DNA of 12,590 nucleotides from Deltaproteobacteria bacterium RBG_16_54_18 (lineage in GTDB: Bacteria; Desulfobacterota; B13-G15; RBG-16-54-18): contig MGQT01000099.1 of NCBI GenBank assembly GCA_001797935.1, positions 2,564 through 15,153 on the forward strand, written 5' to 3'. The notes under the pieces were generated by a model. It had not been told where the DNA came from, ran no database searches, and worked only from the letters and a program-made list of their open reading frames with translations. Position numbers and translations under genes: made by a program. Below are positions 7,697-12,590 of the stretch, one piece after another (within the stretch, counting starts at the first letter, position 1; the number at the start of each line of letters is the position of its first letter).

Positions 7697-7714
7697 ATTT
7701 ACCCAAGCGTAAAT
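7697..7714. promoter_or_regulatory. Inverted repeat ATTTAC-N6-GTAAAT, candidate activator site for the regulator
   Basis: The arms at 7697-7702 and 7709-7714 are perfect complements. The centre lies about 82 bases upstream of the start predicted for the sigma-54 promoter at 7762, within the distance typical for NtrC-type activators. Only one clear copy was seen, whereas such activators usually use two or more sites. Confidence 0.4.
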
Positions 7715-7761
7715 AACCAATAAATTCAACAGATTAGAATATTTTCGCAAACCGCCTGCTT

Positions 7762-7777
7762 TGGCATGGCTGTTGCT
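7762..7777 (+). promoter_or_regulatory. Sigma-54 (-24/-12) promoter of the ZraP-like gene
   Basis: TGGCATGGCTGTTGCT matches the sigma-54 consensus TGGCACG-N4-TTGCW at every defined position but one, with exact GG-N10-GC spacing. Transcription would start near 7788, 30 bases before ATG 7818. It lies directly downstream of a sigma-54 activator gene. Confidence 0.85.
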
Positions 7778-7817
7778 ATTCATTAGACAGGGCAAAAAAT
7801 TTTTAAGGAGGTCACGC

Positions 7818-8321
7818 ATGAAAAAAGCAGTAGTGATTGGATTGATGGTAGCACTCGGGATAGCACTCGGGACTCTCGTCTGGGCACAGCAGGCTGGTCC
7901 CGGTGGCGGGGAAAATATGATGGGTCCCGGGCCGAGAGGCCAGATGATGGGCCTCGACCGTGGAGGCTGTTGGGGTGGAAGCGCGGCGAGCCAGTTGACC
8001 CCTGAACAGAACAAACAGATCGAGCAGCTTCGCCTGAAAAACTGGGAAGAGACCAAGGGGCTCCGTGCCGACCTTTTCGCCAAACAGCAGGAGCTCAGGG
8101 GCCTCTCGCTCCGATCGAACCCTGACCAAAAGGCCATTGACAAGCTGGAAAAGGAGATCTTCTCCCTACGGCAAAAACTCCAGGAAAAAAACTTTGCCTT
8201 CCGTCAGGAGATGCATCGTATCGCCCCGGAACTTCGCAACTGTGAAGGTCGCTGGGGTGACGGTGATCGAGGCGAACACCGAAGAGGCCCCCGGTTTGAT
8301 CAAGGTCGCGGGTGCCATTAA
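7818..8321 (+). CDS. Secreted Spy/CpxP/ZraP-like periplasmic stress protein
   Basis: This 167-residue protein has a clear signal peptide (about residues 1-23, cleavage after VWA). The mature part has a Gly/Met-rich N-terminal segment with C51, then an LTPEQ motif (60-64, the LTxxQ signature of Spy/CpxP). Long charged amphipathic helices follow (about 62-137), and the tail is Gly/Arg/His-rich with C142, H153 and a terminal Cys-His pair (C166, H167). E. coli ZraP has a comparable build, a helical hairpin between Cys/His-bearing ends, and acts as a zinc-binding periplasmic chaperone; by analogy this protein may bind metal and protect envelope proteins. ATG 7818 is chosen because AAGGAGG precedes it by 6 bases; the frame runs open to 7761, but that would place the coding start inside the sigma-54 promoter. 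Confidence 0.82.
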   Translation: MKKAVVIGLMVALGIALGTLVWAQQAGPGGGENMMGPGPRGQMMGLDRGGCWGGSAASQLTPEQNKQIEQLRLKNWEETKGLRADLFAKQQELRGLSLRSNPDQKAIDKLEKEIFSLRQKLQEKNFAFRQEMHRIAPELRNCEGRWGDGDRGEHRRGPRFDQGRGCH

Positions 8322-8329
8322 ACCACCTC

Positions 8330-8360
8330 GGTGGGAGAGGGCAGTAAGCCTTCTCCCACC
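8330..8360 (+). terminator. Hairpin terminator after the ZraP-like gene
   Basis: GGTGGGAGA (8330-8338) pairs with TCTCCCACC (8352-8360). Continued pairing of 8339-8341 with 8349-8351 gives a 12-bp stem with one G-T pair and a 7-base loop. It begins 8 bases after the stop. The following sequence is only moderately T-rich, so termination may be imperfect; a T6 run occurs further on at 8402-8407. Confidence 0.6.
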
Positions 8361-8437
8361 CCGTCCTTGTCTCTGAGCAGATCTTCTTGAGCCTGAGCGC
8401 CTTTTTTAATTGTGCCACGAACAATTGACGGCGAACA

Positions 8438-9487
8438 TTAAACGAGTATCAAGTGGCCTTTGGGCTTGGCCACCACCTCGGCAATGACGAGGGCATCCTT
8501 GACCCCTGCCTCATGTAAGAAGCGTATGATTCCTGCTGCATCCTTCTCGGCCACCGCCATAGCCAAGCCGCCCGAGGTCTGTGGGTCGAAGAGGATGTCG
8601 AGCATCCAGTCGGGCAGATCGTTTTCTTTTTTTATCTTCGGCGCATAGAATGCCTTGTTGCGATAGGCCCCGCCCGGGACAAACCCCAGACGGGCGTACT
8701 CCTCGGCCTTGGGCAACCGGGGAACGGCATCCACGATGATCTTGATCCCGATGTCCCCTCTCCCCAGCATCTCGCACAGGTGCCCCAAGAGCCCAAATCC
8801 GGTAATGTCCGTACAGGCATGGACAGGGAACCCCCGCATCACCTCCGCCGCCGCTTGGTTGAGGCCCATCATGACCTCAATCGCCTGCCGCATCGCGTGA
8901 GAAGAGGCCTGTCCACCCTTCTGGGCCGTCGTGACGATGCCGGTCCCCAGGGGCTTGGTGAGAATAATGCGATCACCCGGCTGGGCGCCCGTGTTGGTGA
9001 CGACGGCATCGGGGTGCACCAGGCCGGTCACCGCGAGGCCGTACTTGAGCTCCTGATCCTCAATGGAATGCCCCCCGACCAGGACTACCTCCGCCTCCCG
9101 CATCTTATCCAGGCCGCCGCGCAGTATCTCCCTGAGAATCTCTATCGCCATATTCTTAATGGGGAAGGCAACCAAGTTCATGGCCGTAATGGGTGTTCCC
9201 CCCATGGCGTAGATATCACTGACGGCATTGGCCGCCGCTATCTGGCCGAAGGTATAGGGGTCATCAACAATGGGGGTAAAAAAGTCTACGGTCTGGACCA
9301 ATGCCAGGTCATCCCGAATTTTATACACCCCGGCATCGTCGCTTTGCTCGATCCCCACCAGGAGGTTCGGATGCGTCGACAAGGGCAGTCCACAGAGCGC
9401 TTGGTCCAGGTCCCCTGGACCTAATTTAGAGGCTCAACCGCCTCCCTTGACCGTGGCCGTAAGCTTGACCTTTTTTTTAGCAGTCAT
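8438..9487 (-). CDS. selD: Selenophosphate synthetase SelD, selenocysteine-containing (TGA at codon 18)
   Basis: The product makes selenophosphate from selenide and ATP, the selenium donor for selenocysteine and selenouridine. Read from ATG 9487 the frame gives 349 residues, the normal SelD length, if the TGA at 9434-9436 is read as selenocysteine. The N-terminus then runs VKGGGUASKLGPGDLDQAL, matching the SelD active-site loop where E. coli has C17 and K20 (here U18, K21). Downstream SelD motifs are NLLVG (41-45), DD (50-51), TTDFF-like TVDFF (66-70), GGHSI (138-142), TDITGFGLLGH (226-236) and DPQTSGG (301-307). An apparent start at TTG 9382 would remove the catalytic loop and 35 residues, so it is rejected. 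A SECIS-like hairpin follows the TGA. AAGGGGAAGG immediately precedes the ATG. A -35/-10 pair lies upstream. Confidence 0.93.
9403..9421 (-). other. SECIS-like hairpin for selenocysteine insertion in selD
   Basis: On the - strand GGTCCAG (9421-9415) and CTGGACC (9409-9403) form a perfect 7-bp stem around the loop GGGAC. The loop begins 19 bases after the TGA codon (9436-9434) and opens with G. Both spacing and loop fit bacterial SECIS elements, which SelB binds to recode UGA. Confidence 0.8.
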
Positions 9488-9514
9488 CCTTCCCCTTTTT
9501 TGCGACTTGGTTTA

Positions 9515-9543
9515 ATATTAGATCAAGGGTCGCGCTAAGGCAA
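9515..9543 (-). promoter_or_regulatory. Candidate sigma-70 promoter for selD
   Basis: Leftward, TTGCCT (9543-9538) and TAATAT (9520-9515) are separated by 17 bases, each matching four of six consensus positions. The start would lie near 9508, about 20 bases before ATG 9487. Confidence 0.4.
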
Positions 9544-9563
9544 ATAGAAAAAACAACTCTGAT

Positions 9564-10703
9564 CTATTCTAATACCCGCACATTGAGGTGATATTTACCT
9601 TCTGCAACATATAAGAGCTGCGCGTCGGACAACTTCTTCAAATCCCGCCTTACAGTCCTTTCGCTTATGTTCCGGTATAAAACGTTAAAAGGTGAAACAA
9701 TAAACAGATCTCCGAGAGTGAACGGCGTCAACCCATCCAATGCAATACTCAAAAGATCATGCTGCCGTTGTGTTATTCGCTTTCCGGTTCTTAGGAAAGC
9801 ATAATAGTCACGCAAAGCAAATTTACGAATAAAAAATATGATTCGTTCTTTGATTTCATTTAACGACCCTACTACTCCCTTCAAGACAAACCCTACGAAA
9901 GGCGTTACATCATGTTCCTCGCTCTTTCTGGCATTGGAAAATGCCAAAAAATATTCGTCCATGTTTTTGTAGTAAAAATTTGAAAGCATTATGGGGACAT
10001 ATTTCATCCCTGCCAATCGCATCAAGAGTGCCTCAATGAGTCTCGCCGTCCTACCGTTACCATCACCGAAGGGGTGAATAAGCCCAAAATGATAATGTGC
10101 CAACGCCGCGCGTATTACTGGATCTAAATTCAAAATTTCTTCATTATTTATCCATTGAATAAATTCTCTCATAAGTTTTTCTATGTCAGCCAACATTTTG
10201 GGAGGGGCATACACACCGCCATGTTCAGCATCACCAACCTTAACCAGATGATTTCGGTACTGCCCTGGTACGTTGTTTTCATATTCTATGTCGTGGGTAA
10301 CAATGGAATGGATTTTTGTTATATGATCTTTTTCAAGCTTAAATACAGAATCAGAAACGTCCCATTTGCGAATAAAAGAATCGTATGCAACCTTAAGATT
10401 CCGTATCTCCTTTTCAGCCCGCTCCATTTTTTGTTCCTTTGCAGGTTCAGAGATAATCTGGCCGACCCTTTCTTCCGTTAAGGGGTTACCTTCTAAGGCC
10501 GCCGTGCCAAAGATGGACCGGCGGATGAGTTCTGCTTCAATCTGGGCTGACAGCTCCGGCAGTATAGGCAGATCTCTGACGGTTTCATAGAGAATCTTTG
10601 CCTCCAGCAGAGAAGGCAATAATTTCCCCTCATCATATTTTCGGCTCAATACAAAATTGCCGGATTTGAAAGTGAGAACCTTTTTGACTATATTATTGAC
10701 CAT
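9564..10703 (-). CDS. Fic-domain protein (class II, N-terminal inhibitory helix) with C-terminal winged helix
   Basis: Read from ATG 10703, the product has 379 residues; a TTG five codons earlier (10718) is the alternative start. Residue numbers here count from that TTG. The Fic core motif HPFGDGNGRTAR (215-226) is complete, with catalytic H215, D219, N221, R223 and R226, so nucleotide transfer (usually AMP onto a protein hydroxyl) is expected. An inhibitory motif TAALEGN (72-78), with T72 and E76, lies N-terminal to it, as in class II Fic proteins that block themselves until relieved. GGVYAPP (167-173) is the target-docking flap. The last 60 residues resemble a winged helix (ISERTVRRDLKKL, 351-363), found in many Fic proteins with DNA-binding tails. 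The gene is markedly more AT-rich than its neighbours and has no clear Shine-Dalgarno, pointing to recent acquisition. The target is unknown, and no antitoxin gene is adjacent. Confidence 0.92.
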   Translation of the reverse strand: MVNNIVKKVLTFKSGNFVLSRKYDEGKLLPSLLEAKILYETVRDLPILPELSAQIEAELIRRSIFGTAALEGNPLTEERVGQIISEPAKEQKMERAEKEIRNLKVAYDSFIRKWDVSDSVFKLEKDHITKIHSIVTHDIEYENNVPGQYRNHLVKVGDAEHGGVYAPPKMLADIEKLMREFIQWINNEEILNLDPVIRAALAHYHFGLIHPFGDGNGRTARLIEALLMRLAGMKYVPIMLSNFYYKNMDEYFLAFSNARKSEEHDVTPFVGFVLKGVVGSLNEIKERIIFFIRKFALRDYYAFLRTGKRITQRQHDLLSIALDGLTPFTLGDLFIVSPFNVLYRNISERTVRRDLKKLSDAQLLYVAEGKYHLNVRVLE

Positions 10704-10740
10704 AGCTTTGTCAATCAATAATTATTTAATTACTAATAGT

Positions 10741-10769
10741 TAGATAGCATTACTCAATTTTTTTGTCAA
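10741..10769 (-). promoter_or_regulatory. Candidate sigma-70 promoter for the Fic gene
   Basis: A consensus TTGACA (10769-10764) is followed after 17 bases by TATCTA (10746-10741), preceded by TG as in extended -10 promoters. The start would fall near 10733, about 30 bases before ATG 10703. Confidence 0.45.
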
Positions 10770-10831
10770 TATATCTGTCAGAAAAATATCTCACCCTATC
10801 TGTACCAATTTATTGTAACAGTTTGGCCTAA

Positions 10832-10860
10832 TTGTCAAGGTAAGACAAAGCTGTTAAGAT
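10832..10860 (+). promoter_or_regulatory. Candidate sigma-70 promoter for the metallo-hydrolase gene
   Basis: TTGTCA (10832-10837), 17 bases and TAAGAT (10855-10860) match five and four of six consensus positions. The predicted start is near 10867, giving a leader of about 15 bases that just holds the GAGG ribosome site. Confidence 0.45.
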
Positions 10861-10881
10861 CTATCCTGAAGAGGGTGTACC

Positions 10882-11580
10882 ATGAAACCGGGCAAGATTA
10901 CTAAAGATGTTTACCTGATAGGGGGTTCCGAAATCACCGACCCCAAAGACTGCTCTATATACCTCCTCAATGTGGGAGAGCTGGTCTTGATCGACACCGG
11001 CGCAGGGCCGAGCTATGATGATATCGTCCGCAACATTGAAAAGCTTGGCCTTGATCCCGCAAAGCTCAAGACCGTGATCCTCACCCACTGCCACATCGAC
11101 CATATCGGCGGGGCATCCAGATTTCGCGATGCCTTGGAAAGCCGGCTCATCATGCACGAGCTCGACGCCCGCGCCGTGGAGCAGGGAGATAAAAGGATGA
11201 CCGGGGCCGCTTGGTATGGTCTCCCGCTCACTCCCGTTCCGGTGGACGTCAAGCTGACAAAAGACGAGGAACGCCTTTACTTCGGAGACCAGGAGGTAGT
11301 CTGCCTCCACACCCCTGGGCACACCCCGGGTTCGCTGTCGGTGTATTTGGACCGAGGAGGGAAAAGGATACTCTTCGGGCAGGACATCCACGGCCCCTTC
11401 TTGGAGGAGTTTGGCGCCGACCTCGCAGCCTGGCGCCGCTCAATGGAGCGGCTTCTTTCTCTTGAAGCCGATATCCTCTGCGAAGGGCACTTCGGGGTCT
11501 TTCAACCCAAAGGTCGCGTGGCTGCCTATATTAAGCACTACCTGGAGCAATACGGGGAAGAAACTATACCTCAGCCTTGA
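10882..11580 (+). CDS. Metallo-beta-lactamase-fold hydrolase (glyoxalase II-like)
   Basis: This 232-residue soluble protein has the full metal-binding set of the metallo-beta-lactamase fold: THCHIDHIGG (H69, H71, D73, H74), H147 in HTPGHTPGS, D168 in FGQDIHGP and H203 in EGHFG. The early LIDTGAGPSYD (36-46) is the typical strand with the conserved Asp. The double-metal site and small size place it with glyoxalase II-like hydrolases; the substrate (thioester, phosphodiester, lactone or sulfur compound) cannot be told. There is no signal peptide, so it is cytosolic and unlikely to be an antibiotic resistance enzyme. A GAGGG motif 7 bases before ATG 10882 supports the start. Its stop codon overlaps the tail of the convergent DUF302 gene by 10 bases. 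Confidence 0.9.
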   Translation: MKPGKITKDVYLIGGSEITDPKDCSIYLLNVGELVLIDTGAGPSYDDIVRNIEKLGLDPAKLKTVILTHCHIDHIGGASRFRDALESRLIMHELDARAVEQGDKRMTGAAWYGLPLTPVPVDVKLTKDEERLYFGDQEVVCLHTPGHTPGSLSVYLDRGGKRILFGQDIHGPFLEEFGADLAAWRRSMERLLSLEADILCEGHFGVFQPKGRVAAYIKHYLEQYGEETIPQP

Positions 11581-11978
11581 GCCACCTTCGCCACGACCCG
11601 CCGCATCTTCTCCTCGACCTTCCGGGCGATCTTCTCCAACTCCGGGCTTTTGATTATCTCGAGAGCGGAAACGGGGTTGATGGCCGCCACATATGCCTTT
11701 TTGTCGTCGGTCTCATAGATGATGACGTTGCACGGTAGCAAGAGCCCCACATCGAGATCGGCCTCCAGCGCTTGATAGGCATACGGCGGGTTGCACGCCC
11801 CCAAGATGACATATCTTCTAAACTCCTGATCCAATTTCTTCTTCAAGGTTTCCTTCACGTCAATTTCCGTCAGGACACCAAAGCCCTCTTCCTTTAAAGC
11901 GTCCCGTACCTTTGCGATGGCATCTTCATACGAGCTATCCAAAAGCGTGCTGAAGGCATATCTTTTCGTCTCCTCCAT
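11571..11978 (-). CDS. DUF302-domain protein
   Basis: This 135-residue soluble protein of the DUF302 family has no established function. The family core is visible as GFGVLTEIDVKETL (32-45), YVILGACNPPYAYQALE (56-72, with C62), VGLLLPCNVIIYE (77-89, with C83) and YVAAINP (96-102). Start ATG 11978 follows AAAAGGGG with a 5-base gap; the frame is open to TTG 12014, but those extra codons have no ribosome site and do not look like the family. It follows the SHOCT gene by 56 bases on the same strand and may share its transcript. DUF302 proteins are often found near metal or redox stress genes, which agrees with the SHOCT neighbour but proves nothing. Two conserved cysteines could bind a metal or thiol. 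Confidence 0.88.
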   Translation of the reverse strand: MEETKRYAFSTLLDSSYEDAIAKVRDALKEEGFGVLTEIDVKETLKKKLDQEFRRYVILGACNPPYAYQALEADLDVGLLLPCNVIIYETDDKKAYVAAINPVSALEIIKSPELEKIARKVEEKMRRVVAKVAQG

Positions 11979-12034
11979 GCATACCCCTTTTATGCCGGAA
12001 GTTACACGGCTCAATAATCATTGACGCCGGAATT

Positions 12035-12364
12035 TTAGAGCAGGTCTTTTTTTTTCTGCTCGAATTCCTTCTTATCAATTTCACCCTGGGCATACCGTTT
12101 TTTGAGTATCTCCAGGGCAGATTCCGTTGAACCGCCGCCGCGTGTTGAGGTCGCCAACCACCGGACCAGGAAAACGATCCCTACGATTACCGCAACCCAA
12201 AAGGCAATCATGATGATAAAACCGAACCCACCATATCCCCCCATCATTCCAGGACCATGTCCCCATCCACCATATCCGCCGCCCCATTGGGCAAAAGCAT
12301 TGGTCGCAGTGGAAATGAATAGCCCCAACGAGGAACCCACCGTAAATTGCCATGCTTTTTTCAT
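12035..12364 (-). CDS. Secreted/membrane SHOCT-domain protein, Gly/Trp/His/Met-rich
   Basis: This 109-residue protein has a signal peptide (about residues 1-25, cleavage after AFA). A short Gly/Trp-rich periplasmic stretch with GHGPGMMGG (35-43) comes next, then one membrane helix (about 47-69). The C-terminal SHOCT helix pair ALEILKKRYAQGEIDKKEFEQKKKDL (83-108) completes it. SHOCT domains mediate oligomerisation or contacts with partner proteins; no enzyme function is known. The start at ATG 12364 is set by AAAGGAG with a 7-base gap; upstream in-frame codons (to 12409) would begin inside a hairpin and spoil the signal peptide. The His/Met-rich loop is reminiscent of metal-handling proteins, which is inference only. 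It lies between a truncated upstream gene and the DUF302 gene. Confidence 0.85.
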   Translation of the reverse strand: MKKAWQFTVGSSLGLFISTATNAFAQWGGGYGGWGHGPGMMGGYGGFGFIIMIAFWVAVIVGIVFLVRWLATSTRGGGSTESALEILKKRYAQGEIDKKEFEQKKKDLL

Positions 12365-12385
12365 GGTCATACTCCTTTCCTGATC

Positions 12386-12420
12386 GAGGCATCCAGTGGC
12401 GACAGCCATCTGGATGCCTC
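12386..12420. other. Strong hairpin between the edge gene and the SHOCT gene
   Basis: GAGGCATCCAG (12386-12396) pairs exactly with CTGGATGCCTC (12410-12420). Inside, TGGC pairs with GCCA, leaving a GACA loop and one bulged T. It stands 11 bases after the stop of the leftward edge gene and just before the SHOCT ribosome site. No T-run follows on the - strand, so it may be a transcript-stabilising or processing element, an attenuator or a weak terminator. Confidence 0.5.
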
Positions 12421-12430
12421 TGTTCTATGG

Positions 12431-12590
12431 TTAATAGCTGGAACTCATCCACCCGGTGTTTTTGTCGACAAGGATTGTATCCACCAAGACATCGTTCTTT
12501 TTAGTCACAATTTCGGCCTCAAAGAAACCGTCTTTGGCCGTTACCTTCCCCACCTTGAGGTTAGGGTTACGCGTGGATTTTATGTAGTTC
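12431..12590 (-). CDS. C-terminal fragment of an unidentified protein (start outside window)
   Basis: Only the last 52 codons are visible, with no start. The residues include STRNPNLKVGKV, FFEAEIVTKKNDVLVDTILV and the ending DKNTGWMSSSY, followed by TAA at 12431-12433. The alternating hydrophobic strands and the DKNTG turn look like a small beta-sheet domain resembling the tail of PepSY-like secreted proteins. This is a pattern-level resemblance, not a firm identification. It is on the same strand as the SHOCT gene, 66 bases upstream of it with a strong hairpin between them, so it probably belongs to the same cluster. Confidence 0.6.
   Translation of the reverse strand, partial: NYIKSTRNPNLKVGKVTAKDGFFEAEIVTKKNDVLVDTILVDKNTGWMSSSY

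Noticed and set aside
7761..7817. N-terminal extension of the ZraP-like protein from TTG 7761
   Set aside because: It would cover the sigma-54 promoter and its transcription start and spoil the signal peptide; AAGGAGG precedes ATG 7818.
7460..8143. Leftward 227-codon open frame across the regulator end and the ZraP-like gene
   Set aside because: It runs antisense through a clear sigma-54 promoter and a signal-peptide gene, and its composition is atypical for a protein.
8408..8426. AATTGT/ACAATT hairpin between the ZraP-like gene and selD
   Set aside because: The stem is short and AT-only. The T6 run lies before it on the + strand and gives A6 after it on the - strand, so it does not have terminator geometry.
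8438..9382. A TTG-started selD of 314 residues
   Set aside because: It lacks the glycine-rich catalytic loop and lysine that all SelD enzymes need. The upstream frame encodes exactly these if one TGA is read as selenocysteine.
9564..10881. Fic plus neighbour as a toxin-antitoxin pair
   Set aside because: The inhibitory motif is within the Fic protein itself, and no small antitoxin-like frame adjoins it on the same strand.
10882..11580. Antibiotic-resistance beta-lactamase
   Set aside because: The fold motifs are present, but there is no signal peptide and the protein is small and glyoxalase II-like; such hydrolases are mostly metabolic.
12008..12028. GGC-TCAAT hairpin between the SHOCT and DUF302 genes
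   Set aside because: The stem is short with a bulge and no T-run follows; it is not distinguishable from chance.
1..12590. CRISPR array, insertion sequence, tRNA or rRNA
   Set aside because: No regularly spaced repeats, transposase motifs, terminal inverted repeats or RNA-gene signatures were recognised on either strand.

Overview
The window looks like a stretch of chromosome from a Gram-negative bacterium. It carries Sec translocon genes, a periplasmic chaperone-like protein under a sigma-54 promoter, a Na+-pump membrane module and selenium metabolism. Together these fit an anaerobic or facultative lineage of the Desulfobacterota/Nitrospirota/NC10 kind; the exact phylum cannot be fixed from this sequence alone. 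Base composition is moderately GC-rich, except for an AT-rich block around 9.5-10.9 kb holding a Fic gene that looks imported.

Layout. (1) 1-2652, + strand: the end of secD, then secF and the dihydroorotase gene pyrC, closely spaced. A perfect 15-bp hairpin follows at 2664-2697. (2) 2788-4088, - strand: a two-gene unit with a 43-codon gene for a one-helix OadG-like gamma subunit (too small for usual gene callers), followed by the beta subunit of a Na+-translocating decarboxylase. All the Na+-site residues known from the Klebsiella enzyme are present, but no alpha or biotin-carrier gene is nearby. (3) 4089-4515: a 427-bp divergent regulatory region. (4) 4516-8321, + strand: a ZraS/HydH-type sensor kinase, an overlapping NtrC-family regulator of ZraR type, and a secreted Spy/CpxP/ZraP-like protein. 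The last gene has a near-consensus sigma-54 promoter and an inverted repeat placed like an activator site, so this looks like a self-contained envelope-stress or metal-stress circuit. (5) 8438-9487, - strand: selD. The gene reads through an in-frame TGA at codon 18, at the catalytic Cys/Sec position, and a SECIS-like hairpin lies just downstream. It is therefore a selenoprotein selenophosphate synthetase whose first 35 codons are lost in naive ORF calling. (6) 9564-10703, - strand: a class II Fic AMP-transferase-like protein with a C-terminal winged helix. (7) 10882-11580, + strand: a metallo-beta-lactamase-fold hydrolase, overlapping tail to tail with (8) a - strand group: a truncated gene at the window edge, a secreted or membrane SHOCT-domain protein, and a DUF302 protein.

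How they work together. The kinase and regulator very probably control the ZraP-like gene through sigma-54, and possibly themselves. The Na+-pump genes diverge from the kinase and share its upstream region, but co-regulation is only a possibility. SelD makes selenophosphate for selenocysteine, including for its own synthesis, so selA/selB/selC must lie elsewhere. No insertion sequences, CRISPR arrays, tRNAs or rRNAs were recognised.
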